Assembly (NCBI GenBank): GCA_947044405.1
Contig: CAMRHE010000035.1
Span: forward strand, 5,119,501 to 5,183,500
Direction of reading: 5' to 3'
Length of the DNA: 64,000 nt
DNA from: Leptodactylus fallax
Lineage: Eukaryota; Chordata; Amphibia; Anura; Leptodactylidae
Of the stretch, positions 12,214 through 23,749 are shown one piece after another. The notes beneath the pieces were generated by a model. That model had not been told where the DNA came from and searched no databases. It saw only the letters and a list, made by a program, of their open reading frames with translations. Made by a program: the position numbers and the translations under genes. The number at the start of each line of letters is the position of its first letter. Positions within the stretch are counted from its first letter, which is position 1.

Positions 12214-12937
12214 TAACCACTTTAGTACCGGGCCAATTTCTGGTCCAGGACCAGACACATTTTCGGTTTTTTTTGTATGTGCGGTTTTGAGGGCTGTAAC
12301 ATTTTTATCATATGCGTTATTCAACTAATTTCTGCGTCTTTTTTCGGTGACACATAGGGCTTTATTTTTATGTTGTTTTTATTTTTGCGTGTGTTTTAAT
12401 TTTTTTTATATCCGGGAAAATATAAACAAAAGAGGAGGGAATTTAACAACACAAAGTGCTACTAAAAAACTTTTTAAAATTGTTTTTCCTCTCATTACGG
12501 TAATTTTTATTTTGTATGGTGTCATCGGGGGTGGGACTATAACCTTTAATAACGGCGTTTTATTGGCGCATTATTTTATTTTTTTTTATTATTTTATTTA
12601 CTTTTTTTTTTTTTTTACTTTTCTATAAATTTTTTTATTTATTTATTTTATTACATTGTGTCCCCATAAGGTCATAATAGACCTTTGGGGACATCTGATC
12701 ACTTTTTTTTTGTGGGGGAGGCTGATTTCCCCTGTAACTGGGGCTGGTATACACAACGATCGGGAAAGCAGGGAAGGTAATAAACCTTCCTTGCCTTCTC
12801 TCTGGGGGCTCCAGCTGAAGTGACAGCCAGCCCCCCGTTTCTGCTGAGTTCTGCTTGGGTGTACCGGTACGTCCTTGCAGAACTAGACAACCACCTTCTG
12901 GACGTATATACTCTATGGGTGATCCGGAAGTGGTTAA
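12214..12937. mobile_element. TTAA-flanked repeat element with CCACTT termini
   Basis: TTAA at 12214-12217 and 12934-12937 flanks a 716-bp sequence starting CCACTTTAGTACCGGG and ending with the inverse of CCACTTCCGGATCACCC. The interior is T-rich and non-coding. TTAA plus short inverted termini points to a piggyBac- or Kolobok-type non-autonomous element. An open frame at 12347-12628 is low-complexity Phe/Leu-rich and not a gene. Confidence 0.6.
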
Positions 12938-12989
12938 GAAATTTTTTGGGCAAGATTTTACATTTTCTCATTCATCCCTTCCCCGCCCT

Positions 12990-14022
12990 GCACCGTACTG
13001 TTACGTTGCACTGAGTGGGTAGTTAACGCTCAGCGCCGTAATTTTTACAGCATTATAATGCCATGGGCACAGGAGCTATGCCTGCAGCATTACTTCTGTA
13101 TTACACAGCCGAGGTCCGGGACTAGCGACTAGCAAGTATCTTCTGACTCCAGCAGATTAAACCCTCGGATGCCATAATCAATAGCGATCAAGGCATCCAA
13201 GCGGACCGGGGGCAAAATTAGACCCCACTGCCACCCTTTGGATCCCCCGTGACAAGATTGTGGGGTCTGAGAGGTTACCATGGAAGCCAGGAGGCCGAGC
13301 TACAGCCTCCTGACTGTCGCTCCCTATACTATGTGCGATGTGCTGTAATACAATGTATTGCAATACATTGCACTGGGGATCAAAGATCCCAGGTTCAATT
13401 CCCCTTGAGGGACAAGAAGGTATCCCCATGTGCATATAAGTCCCCACTATTAATGCTATAAATGCATTATTTATCCCATACAGTGAACACCGTAAAAAAA
13501 AAATATATACTGCAATGTCCAAATTAATGTATTTTGGTCACCTCACTTTCCCCAAAAAATAGCAAGAAAAAGTGATCAAAAATATTGGTACCAAGAAAAA
13601 GGACAACTTGCCCTGCAAATAAAGAGCCCTGACATCTCTCCATCAACAAAACAGTAAAAAAGTTATAGGTGTTAGAATACGATGACCTTAGTAAAATCGT
13701 TCATTTTCAAAAAGTGATGTTTTATTTGTAAAAGTGGTAAAACTGAATAAAATCATAATGACCTGCTGGACAAAGTTACCATGTCATTTTTAATGTGTGA
13801 ATGCCGTAAAAACAAAATGCAAAAAATTATGATAGAATTGTGTTTTTTTCACACAGACCCCCCAAAAAGTTAATAAAAGCTAATCAAAACCTTATATGCC
13901 AAAAAAAATGGTGCAAAATTAAATTACAACTCGTCAGCCCTCACATAGCTATGTCGACAGAAAAATAAAAAAGTTATGAATTTTGGAAGGCAGGGAAGGA
14001 AAATAGACAAAAGTCACCAAGC
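12990..14022. repeat. Dispersed repeat family, copy 1 (second copy 56930-60505)
   Basis: The segment aligns in order with 56930-57457 plus 60048-60505: shared blocks include GCCTCCTGACTG, GGACAAG, CCCCATGTGCATATAAGTCC, GTGAACACCGTAAAAA, AAATAAAGAGCCCTGA and AAAAGTCACC. A box B-like GGTTCAATTCC sits at 13393, but no box A partner was seen. The right end is interrupted by the hAT at 14031; after it, TTAAGGGGTTAA at about 16567-16578 could be the true right terminus. Confidence 0.6.
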
Positions 14023-14092
14023 ATTAGTGTCAGAGGCGTAGCTAGCTCTTTGGGGCCCACCCTGGGGCCGCCATTAATACATCATTTATTTC

Positions 14093-14128
14093 TAACTAGA
14101 TCGGTGTCTGCAGACACCGATCTAGTTA
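14093..14128. repeat. 36-bp perfect palindrome
   Basis: The half-site TAACTAGATCGGTGTCTG is followed directly by its exact reverse complement, with no spacer. It could extrude as a cruciform or fold as a hairpin in RNA. Confidence 0.95.
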
Positions 14129-14649
14129 AAACGCTTCCTGCAACCTAACAGTATTGTAAACCGCAAGCCAATACAGCCCTGCAGTTTACAAGACGTCAAG
14201 ACCACAGACGGATTTCTGCTTCTCAGCGCGGGCGGCGCGATGACGTCACAACATCGTGCCGCCTGTGCTCAGACACAGACGTCCTGTGCGTGGACAGGGA
14301 GGAAGCGGCGGCTCCATTCATCAGGATCGCAGATAGGTGAGTATAACTTTTTTTGTGGGTATATTAATAGCATAGCTCCCAGTGGGGGAGTCCCAATTTT
14401 ACACAGCTGTCCCGCATAGCTTAAAGTTTGTCCCGCTATGCCCCTGAAGTGTTTTGCTGTTAATAAACTTTATTAGGGTAGTGTAAAGGGTAGATGCTAA
14501 ATCCTAGTGGGTAAAGGACCTTTGATGACATCATGGCCATGTGATCAGACTCTTGTGTGAGCGGAGCTATTCTGGATACTGCGGGACAGACTGTGATGTT
14601 ACAGAGAAAGCTGGGAACAGAGAGTGATCAAAGAGACAGAGACACAGCA

Positions 14650-15175
14650 TGTGTGAGCAAGGGGGAACTGGGGGCAGATGTAGGGGCCAGTTAAACTGAA
14701 GGCAGATGAAGGGGGCAATTAAACTGCTGGCAGATAAAGGGGGACATTAAGCTGGTGGTAGATGGAGGGGGCAATTAAACTGGGGGCAGAAGAAGGGAGG
14801 CATTAAGCTGGTGACAGATGAAGGGGGAAATTAAATTGGCAGATAAAGGGGGACATTAAACTGGGGACTGATGAAAGGGGCATTAAGCTGGTGACAGATG
14901 AAGGGGGACATTAAGATGGTGGCAGATAAAGGGGGACATTAATCTGGGGGAGCAGATGGAGGGTGACATTAAACTGGACGCAACTGGAGGAGGACATTAA
15001 ACCGTGGGAGGTAGCTGGAGGGGGACATGTCTGCCTCTAGTTGCCCCCAGTTTACTGTCCCCCTCCAACTACCCCCACAGTTTAATGTCACTCTCCAACT
15101 GTCCCATAGTTTAATGTCACCCTCCAGCTGCCCCAGTTTAATGTCCCCCTCTAGTTTCCCGCCAGTTTAAACTGG
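14650..15175. repeat. Minisatellite in two opposing orientations
   Basis: From about 14690 to 15020 there are about ten units of roughly 30 bp with GGGGGACATTAAACTGG and GCAGATGAAG. From about 15030 to 15175 the inverse units CCAGTTTAATGTCCCCCTCC follow. The array thus forms a large foldback. Similar units flank the piggyBac element near 39700 and 43490. Confidence 0.8.
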
Positions 15176-15726
15176 GGCACGATTAGAGGGACTTAATACT
15201 GTGGGGCAATTGGAGGAGAACATTATAATGTGGGAGCATATAATGTTAGGGCTACTGTAGGAGCATTATACTGTGTGGGGGCACATGGAAAAATTAGATG
15301 AGAATGGGCGGAGTCAACATAGAAGTGGGTGGAGCTAAATTTGCTGCAGCACGCATAGCACGCCGTATATTTTGTCCCTCTTTCTGTTCTTTGAAAGTTG
15401 GAAGGTATGTTATAGTATAAGGGGTGGTTAGGAGGGGGAAAATAACTATAAAGGAAGGATTCATTAGGGGGCATTATGACAATGGGGGGTTCATTTATAT
15501 AAGGGTTATTGGGGGGCATTATGAATACAAGGGGGGAGGTTATTTATATAAGGGGCCATTAGGGGGCATCATTTATATTAGGAGGCATTATGAACATAAG
15601 GGGTGGTCATTGATATAAGGGGTCATTAGAGGTGCAGTATTTACTGTATGTCAGGGGGAATCAGGGGCATAATATGAGGCAGCAATTAATTTAATTAAAG
15701 TTGTACTTGGGCTTTATTAAGACTAA

Positions 15727-16240
15727 GGCCCCACATAGTGGGCTCCAGCAAAAAAAAATGCTGCAGGTAAAACAGCAGCGGTAACATTGTGGTTTTTCCC
15801 GCAGCTCTTTTCACAGAGGGTCCGCAGAGGATTCCCCTGTGGACTTTCTGTTTTTAATACACCTATACAGAAACTGCCAGTGTTTCCATAGGTATAATTG
15901 ACATGCTGCAATTTCCAAAACCGCAGCGGTTTTGGAAATTGCAGTGCGTCTGCTGCACATATTTTTCCACAATGTGTGGATGGGATTTGCTAAAATGCCA
16001 CGTTTTTTTTCTGTGGGTTTTCGCCACATGGGACCCCCATCCCATCCCCACTTTTCAGTAAAATATGCGCAGCGGATACGCTGCGATTTCCAAATCAGTC
16101 ACAGTTTTGGAAATCACAGCATGTCAGTTATACCTATGGAAATGACAGCAGTTTCCCTATAGATATAATTGAAGCAGAAAGTCCACAGAGGGAACCTCTG
16201 CGAACTTTCTGTGCAAAGTGCTGCAGGAACAACCGCGAAC
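15727..16240. mobile_element. Harbinger-like MITE fragment(s)
   Basis: TAA precedes GGCCCCACATAG at 15727, like the elements at 54481-54744 and 54813-55144. It contains repeated CTGCAGG/GCAGCGGT, GTCCACAG and TATAATTGA motifs in both orientations, and an imperfect 39-bp palindrome at 15906-15944 (arms CTGCAATTTCCAAAACCG and its inverse, 3-bp loop). A clean right terminus with a matching 3-bp target was not found, so two overlapping copies are possible. Confidence 0.5.
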
Positions 16241-16578
16241 AATAAGAGGAGCTAAAGATGTCTGTGTTGCAAACTTTACAGAGAATGGAAGAAGTGGTCA
16301 TGGCCGTCCAGATGAAAGAGATGGGGAATGTGAACAATTAGTCAGAGACGTCACCTGTAAGTCACTAAATGTTACTGCACTGTATTCACCTAAATCGTCT
16401 GCAGAGTCCTGTGTAGAGACGCTATATACCACTATACTCTCACCGTAAACTGATAGTATCGGTATATGAACATGTTCAAGTTGGGGACTCACTTGGACAT
16501 GTTCGCCCCCCCTGTGCTGAACCTCTAGCTACGCCTCTGATTAGTGTACAAACGTCCCTGATTTCTTAAGGGGTTAAA

Positions 16579-16930
16579 TATATACTGCTATTCTAACAGC
16601 AAAGCGCTGATTTCGCCTGAATAAATCTGAAAAAGATAATTCTATTATATGTAAGCATTTTTTGTTGTTCTCCGCTAATCTGTTGTTCTGCACTAATATG
16701 AAAAAAAAAAAAAATTGTAATTTCATGGGGTTTTAATGCTCTTGTCACCAAATATGCAGTGTGATGGAGTGTTGTTTATCTGTAAAAAAATATTCATTGC
16801 AACTGTGCATATATAGACAGTAGTGCAGCCTCCACTAATCAAAAAATAGAATCACCGTTATTTAAGTTTTTTTTTTCGTGTGTTCTTCACCCAATATACA
16901 GTCTAGCGACAAAACTCCAAACTCCTCACC
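16579..16930. repeat. Single copy of the roughly 245-bp repeat unit
   Basis: Blocks such as TGATGGAGTGTTGTTTATC, AAAAAAATATTCATTGCAAC and CAATATACAGTCTAGC match the tandem units at 23465-25790. No coding potential. Confidence 0.55.
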
Positions 16931-17035
16931 TCTGCATCGTGATCTATGACGTCTCGTGGAATCTGGCTCTTCTTCCTCCCCAAACTCTAGGAGCCCTCTT
17001 AAACAGAAACAACGACTCTCTCCTGAAGCCTTGCA

Positions 17036-17815
17036 GTGGAGTCAGGTGAGCCTGTCTCGCCACCAGACATTTTTGACACTTTACAGTCCTCAGATACCCC
17101 CATAATGGAATCTGCTATGAAATCAATGCCCCAAACTCTTCATCACATACTGCAGCTAAGTTTTGCTGACTTGGTGGCTCCCATTCACTCCTCCATTCAA
17201 GACCTAAACGGGAGGATTCAGCATGTTGAAATGAAAATGGGTGAGTTATCCCAATCCCACAACCAGTATATAGATGCTTGTTATGATCATGAAGATGCAT
17301 TGACACAGATTCAAAAGAAACTTGCTGATCTGGAAAACAGGTCCAGGCGTAATAATATCAAAATTCGAGGTACACCTGAAACAGTGGTGGTGAAAGATAT
17401 CACTCACTACGTGCAAGAATTCATTAAAATGATGCTTCCTAAATGTACTCCTAGGGACCTGATTATTGATAGGGATCATAGGCTTCCCAAGCCGCACCAG
17501 TTACCAGATGAGGTCCCACGAGATATGAGTCAAGATACACTTCTTTCATATTAAAGATCTTCTAATGTCAGCTACACGAAAAAGAGACCAACTCCCGGGA
17601 ACAGTACAAGGAGCTTTTTGTCTATACTGACCTCTCTGCTGCCACTCTCTATCACCACAGACAACTAGCTCCAATCATAGCAGTTCTGAGGGAACATCAA
17701 ATCAAGTACCGATAGGGCTTTCGGTTTGTTTACTGATATCTCATAATGATGATCTACACATTGTGAAAACCCTAGAGGAAAGCTGTGCCCTCTTTAAACG
17801 TTGGAAGCTTTAGAT
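17036..17815 (+). pseudogene. L1-type LINE ORF1 relic
   Basis: ORF1 proteins of L1-type LINEs are RNA-binding trimers that package the element RNA. Codons 1-172 (17036-17554) remain open. They show a heptad-rich stretch (about residues 50-105), then the conserved LENRSRRNNIKIRG at the start of the RRM domain (about residues 97-110) and DRDHRLPKP near residue 150. A frameshift at about 17550 ends the frame; the C-terminal domain continues in another frame to about 17815 (FFHIKD, then a block ending in ALFKRWKL-like sequence). A T2 MITE follows at 17856. The ORF2 relic lies downstream on the same strand, as expected for one element. Confidence 0.82.
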
Positions 17816-17855
17816 ACCAGATATGACTTGCATTGTAAAGTAGCTCCGATACATC

Positions 17856-18358
17856 TTAAAGGGAATCTGTCAAGACAATTTGGGACACTAAACCACCCAC
17901 ACGTCCATATGGACCGGGGTTTTAGTGTCCCAAATCACCCTGTTATAACACAATCCATGGCCGCATTAAAAATAAAAAAGCTTTATACTCACCCTGCCAC
18001 TGTACTCCCTGCGCCTGCACAATTCTTCAATGAAGCCAGAGGAGTACACCTCGGCTTCAGTGCACATGTCCCGTACCTTCAGCAATTGCGCAGTGAAGCC
18101 AGGGTGTCCATCTTTGGTTTCACTGAAGAACAGCGCAGGCGTCAGGAGGCATGCCAACGAAGAAGCTAATGAATAAGCCGGACTGTTCTCATGGAACAGT
18201 GTCAATCGGACCCTTCTCTAGGTATGTATAAAGGTTTTTTATTTTTAATGCGCCTGCGGATTGCATTAAAACAGGGTGATTTGGTACACTAAGCCCCAGG
18301 TCTATAAGGACCTGTGGGTGGTTTAGTGCCCCAGATTGACCTGTCAGATTCCCTTTAA
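17856..18358. mobile_element. T2-type MITE
   Basis: TTAA at 17856-17859 and 18355-18358. The termini are AGGGAATCTGTCA and its inverse. Inner arms also pair: GGGTGATTTGGGACACTAAA-type sequence occurs inverted near 17930 and 18275. About 495 bp, non-coding, inserted between the ORF1 and ORF2 parts of the LINE. Confidence 0.88.
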
Positions 18359-18689
18359 AAGATCCTGGCAGGTTGTGATTTCTTGCAAAATGGCCATTCA
18401 CTGAGATATTCTTCTTGACACTCTACCTATTTTGTGCTTGGTTTCAAGACTGACTTTTTCACCTCAGCTTGTGTGCTGTGCTACCTATCTGTTGCCATAC
18501 GACACCCTGTCACTGGATGGACTGTAATTTTGGTTTTAAGTTTTTGCTTTGTTTATTTCAAGTTTTTTTCCGCAGGCTGCTCTTTGGTTTAACCACATCT
18601 AGTTTAAGTTTGATGGTATCCTATGTCCTAGTACATAAACTGAGCCTCTATTCTGACCCTAGTTATACATCATGTAGATGTAATTTGTG

Positions 18690-20460
18690 CACAGGAAACA
18701 AAATATAATCCAGAAAGATGCCCATAGAATTCACAATCATGCTTTTTCTATGATCTACCAATCCCACCATTCCTCTAAAGACAGAGGGGTCTTGATGGCC
18801 TTCAAGAATACAGTTACTTTTCAACCACTACTAGGAAAAAGTGGATATGTATGGAAGATATGTAATACTTGTTGGATATCGCTATATTATATTATGTACT
18901 CTAATCACACTGTATGCTCCCAATAGACGTCAGATTCATTTTCTGAATAAAATCATGTGTTTGATTTCAAAACTTAAACAGGGATGGATAAGTCTCTGGA
19001 TACATCTTCCTCATCCCACGGACAGGGGATCTCTCTGCAGGATTTTCTATGGAAGTATGATTTCTATGATCTGTGGAGAGCCCACCATAGTACAGAGAAA
19101 GATTACTCCTTCTATTCTAGTGTCCATAACAGCTATTCTAAGATTGACCTATTTCTCGTAGACCAGCCATGGCTATCTGCTTCCACACAATCTTTGATTG
19201 ATATTATTAAATGGTCTGATCATGCCCCAATTACAATTACAATAATTGAAGCCTCCTACTTATTTATGTAAGTAGGCAATGTAACTCTTTTCTTTTATCC
19301 CATCCTACGTATAGAACCATTATTGAGAAAGAATTAGTAGCATACTTAACTACTGACACCTCGCCTTATATTGACACTAATGCTCTCTAGAATGCTCACA
19401 AAGCATTTGTTTGGGGCTCCCTTATTAAATTTGGCCATTTTGTTAAAAAACAGAGACAAGTCCAATTATCACCCTTTTTGAATGTCTCTGGGGAAAGGAG
19501 AAGCAGGATAGAACTAACCCATCAACCTACCACACAGAACAACTCTTTCATTCGACAACAACTAGAAAATGTACTACTATACAATTATGAGAAAAATCTA
19601 AAGAAAGTTATAGCCAGATATTACTCTCAAGATAATTGAGCAGGAAAATTGCTAGCACCTAAACTTAAAACTCCAACACAAAAAAATTGGATACCATTTT
19701 TCCTACATCCACTTACTAAAGGCAAATTAATTAACCCCTCAGATGTTGCAGACCAATTTAGCCACTACTACTCAGACTTCTATAACTTAAAAGAAGATCC
19801 CTCCTCCCCCCAACCCTCCACAGTAGACATACAAGTATTTCTACGCACACTTCAACTCCCCTTTCTGAAACTTTCACTCCCAGGCTCTTTCTTTAAAATG
19901 ATTGATAAAATGCTCTCTCAATCTAATTGGGCCGTTCAAAAGCCATGAATATCACGCTCCATCCTGACCAGGGACAAGGCGTTGGGCGGCCTTGGAGTGC
20001 CAGACAGACTTCATTGGGCCCATATTGAAGTCTTGTATTTTCATGTAAGTAGCTTCAAGGCAATATTGTTTTTCTGCTTGATCAGATCGCTGACTAATTT
20101 GTCTCTCCTTACACAATATTCAATTACTGCGAGGAAATATATTCCTAGACATATGACATATGAACTTCTCTGTAATGATTCTGCATAGATAGTTGGTTAG
20201 TTGTTGGTTGCTCTTTTTAGGGATGACTACTATACCTCCCCAATTCCATAAACTAGCATGTAAACTACTACTCATAACAAAGCTAGTCATTTCTAGGCAC
20301 TGGAAACAACTGGATCTGCCCATATTTCAAGACGTCCTGACACTCATTAATATAACTCACTTACATGAAAAGAACATAGCCTTCAGCAACTTTACTTACT
20401 CCAAATACTTGGATACCTGGAGCCTATGGCCTGTAAGCTCACATTGTTTGATGCACTGAT
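18690..20460 (+). pseudogene. L1-type LINE ORF2 relic (endonuclease and fragments)
   Basis: The remains of ORF2 from the same LINE as the ORF1 relic. The apurinic-type endonuclease is scattered over three frames: SHHSSKDRGVLMAFK near 18750, ITLYAPNRRQIHFL near 18897-18945, and the C-terminal block at 18984-19271 with SYSKIDLFLVD and the conserved WSDHAP (about 19216-19233). After several stops there is a region matching the LINE linker (HYYSDFYNLK near 19760). The RT catalytic core (FADD box) is missing; at about 19945 the sequence jumps to a C-terminal block (ALGGLGVPD at 19979-20005). The element is old and multiply deleted. Confidence 0.78.
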
Positions 20461-20699
20461 TGATATATGTTATGTGTATTATTGTACTCTATTGCATAGA
20501 ACCTTGATATATTCACAGATAAGTTCAGCCTGATTTTCTCTCCATTCCTCTCCTCCCCTTTTTTTCCTTCCCTTCTCTCTCCCCATTTTGCATGATCTTC
20601 CCTTTATTTGCTGAGTTTTATTTGATAATTTGAGCAATTCTTTGTTTATCCTTTTTTTCAAATTTTTTATAAAGATCTATTGAAATGTGAAAAGTCAGC

Positions 20700-22260
20700 A
20701 TTGTGTGCAAGGAGAGTAGGAAGACATGACTGTTGAAGGCAGTAGTGGTGGGGGTGTGGTACTACAACTTGTAATCAATCTTAAAGAGGAGCTAGGAGGA
20801 TATCTGAGGTTGAAAATTCAGAGGGTGTGCATAGCCATGATGTGTCAAAACAGTGGGGAAGATGATGATGACATTGCCGATGATGACTCTTTTGCGGATA
20901 GGACCTGGCAACTGGCTGAGGGTGACAAGGTGACATCACATGAAAAGAGTGGTGTCAGTGGTGATAGTAACAATAGCAGCCATTGCGCAGGCGTAACAAA
21001 CAAAAAGCCTGCCCAGGATAGACCTGGTGGTACCACTGAAGGAAGGGGCAATCATGTTTTTGCTGCAGCTGGCAGCAAAAGCTACAGTCAACTCCAATGT
21101 GGGCATTTTTTTGTACATTGCCAAACAATATGTGCAAGATCTGAAAGCAATAACTTAGCCGTGGCTGTGTAGGAACAAATGTAGGGCAGACATCCTTCCC
21201 TACTCACAGGAAAAGGCATTGCTCTCTTATTTGGAAAAATAGTCTTGACAGTGGCAGTGGCACTGGCAGGGGAAGTGAGCAAAGATGTACTTCTACTCCT
21301 TCCCATGTTCTTCCTTGTAGGCAGGCGACATCTCCACCTAGCACATGGTCGTTGTTATCATCATCATCAACTGTTTCTCATACTACTCCTCCTCCTCTTC
21401 TTCCACGCCAATCAGTTATCCATAAGGGAATGTGTGGCCAGGAAAAAGTAATATCCTCCCAGTCATCCGGTAGTTGTGTAACTTATCTCATACCTGGCCA
21501 AGTTGCTGGCAGTGCTGTTGCTGCTTTACCACTTAGTGGATTCCACTATATTTCGCCAAATGATGGCATGTCGATGGCACCTCGATGAAGGATACCTAGC
21601 TGCTATTTCTCTATGAAAGCTAGCCCTGTTTTCCATGTAATGGAGAATGTGGGCCTTGGATACGTCAGTCTGATGAAAGGTGCACACCACCGTCGACATA
21701 TGGAGCAGCAGTAATGGACAAGGAAATTACATGGTTTTCACGGCCCACTGTTTTGAGCGACAGCGGTAACAGTCCAGCTAGGTGCTAGTTCCAACTCGAT
21801 TTTGCAGGCCTAGTTCCAACACCATGCAGGACCCATCCACCTCCTCTGGATCCTCCTCTCTGGATTGTTTCCCACCATCATCTTTACGATAGAAGTCGTT
21901 GATTCCATTCCTCTTTCTCCTCGTCCACCCAGTGGAGGAGCTTCTTCACTGTATTCTGCAGCAACTATCTCGTTGGATGTCTCCTCGCCAACTCCAACAG
22001 CGTTGCTAGGAATTGTCCCTGTCCATAATTTGGTGGTTTGCTTCTTTGTTAACCTATATAGTGGCTTAAAAGAGGTGCTCCTCATGGCCAGAAAAATCTC
22101 TGCACATTTCAGCCATGTTTACGTCACAAAAAAACCCTGCTCAATTTGCAGCGACAAAACGGTTTGCATCTGCACCGCCTTATCTGCAACATTCCAACTC
22201 AGTGGAACTCCACCTTAAACATGCTGGAGTGTCTATGTGAATGATTATTGCATGCAGCAA
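20700..22260 (+). pseudogene. hAT-like BED-finger region relic, copy 1
   Basis: This stretch is co-linear with 26390-27200: both have CCTGCCCAGG/CCTGCCTGGG, a GGGCATTTTTTTGTACATT / GGGAATTTTTTTATACATT block, GTGCAAGATCTG and a TTAGCC[AG]TGG motif. In the second copy that block translates as a degenerate BED zinc finger. Here the frame 20726-21172 is open for 148 codons but includes acidic low-complexity sequence, and the finger cysteines are not in one frame. I infer a decayed transposase gene; function is lost. Alternative: untranslated part of such an element. Confidence 0.4.
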
Positions 22261-22599
22261 ACTACAAGGACAATGTGTCACTTCGAGATACATCATTGGA
22301 GGCTCAAGAGGGAACTGTGCCGACTTCTCAAGTTATTTGAAGAATCCAACAAATTTGTCAGCAGGGACAACTGCAGCATCAGCGATGTGATCCCTGTATT
22401 GTATATCTTACAGGAAACCCTTACACTCATGCAACAAAGGACGGAAAAGGAGGAACAGTTTCTCTTATTATTTTGGCATCCTGCACTCACCCCACATCCT
22501 CTTCAGGCCTCTTGTGACATCACGTGCCTAGGCCTGTTATTGTATCTCAGAACTCAAATAAAGCATGTTGAAGCCAGGACGCACTGACCCAGTGTTATG

Positions 22600-22765
22600 A
22601 TGTCAGTACGCCCTATGTGACCGCTAAGGCCTGTGTGATGAGTGACCCCGAGGACACATGACATCATTTAGAGGCCGGAAGAGACCTGAAGAGGACGCTG
22701 GAACATCAGCAGACGCTCAATGGAGGTGAGTATAACTGTTTGTTATTTTTACTCACCTCCTGTGC
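22600..22765. repeat. CRE/splice-donor-like module
   Basis: GTGACCGCTAAGGCC, ATGACATCA and a closing GGAGGTGAGTATAACTG at 22722, followed by TTTGTTATTTTTACTCACC, so the end forms a GGTGAGT...ACTCACC hairpin. Same module as at 2200-2285. Confidence 0.6.
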
Positions 22766-23749
22766 AGCCACCCCGCAGTCATGTCCCAGAGTTTGGAACG
22801 CAAATAAATCAAGGCACAGGCAAATTAACATACAATCAATGGAGTTAGTACTGCTGAGAAAAAAAAAACAGATATTTCGGTCATCAAATTCTCAAACAGG
22901 ATCTCTATAGCATAATTAGATAATGTTAGTTAATTGCAATATCACCTATGTGATTATTACGACACCACATTATCAAACAAAAGGTAATTATACATGACTA
23001 TATATATACAGTAAAGTCAAGTAAACAATAGAGATGGGTGAATCAGTTCGTAATGAACTGAATTTGACCCAAATATTCAAAATTGTTCAGTTTTTAACGA
23101 AACTGAGCAATTGGTAATTGCACAGTTCAGAAAAAGCAATAGAAATTTCAGCAATTGTCAGAGGACTAGGAGAACTTAGAGAATCAAGCAATTACACAGA
23201 TTAGTGCTAGAAATGAATAGAGACATAGACATAGTGACTAGGTGATGTCACAGGTGACATATGCAAGTGATGTCTTGGTTCCTTGTCTTAGGCTGCTGAT
23301 TGACCTCAGCGGTCACGTGCAGAGTGGACTTCTGCCAGAAGAAGCACTGGCAGCAGCAGGACTGGACCATGATGGAAAACAGCAGAGTACCAGGGGCAAG
23401 TGAGTAAGGGTTTTTTTCCCCTTCTGCAGCATTATTCCCAAAAGTGGTTCATCCTGGACAACAACTTTAAGCTTTTGTATGCTCTGTAGCACAAGTGCAC
23501 ATATATACAGTACTTACACAGTAGTGCAGACTTGCTAATCTAAAAAAAGAATCTTCGTTATTTCAGAGTTTTTTTTGGTGTGTCCACTCAATATGCAGTA
23601 TAACCTGTGCTAATCTAAAAGATAACACTTTCTAAATTCATGGGTTTTTATTTCTCCTCTTTTGACTGGCCATACACAGTGACAGAGTGTTGTTAATCTT
23701 AAAAAATATTAATTATTTAAACATTTCTCTGTATGCGCTAGTGCACATA

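Larger units (their letters stand above)
14031..16539. mobile_element. Non-autonomous hAT element with perfect 8-bp duplication
   Basis: An 8-bp direct repeat ATTAGTGT lies at 14023-14030 and 16540-16547. Between them the element starts CAGAGGCGTAGCTAG and ends with its exact inverse CTAGCTACGCCTCTG. Eight-base targets and CAGRGG-type termini identify the hAT superfamily. The 2509-bp interior has no transposase. It holds a 36-bp perfect palindrome (14093), the CACGTG-less form of the splice-donor module (14200-14345), an inverted minisatellite (14650-15175) and a Harbinger-like piece (15727-16240). Other fragments of the family are at 9850-10120 and 39450-39785 plus 43435-43636. Confidence 0.92.

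Noticed and set aside
12347..12628. 93-codon Phe/Tyr-rich frame suggesting a membrane protein
   Set aside because: T-rich low-complexity interior of a TTAA element; hydrophobicity is due to base composition.
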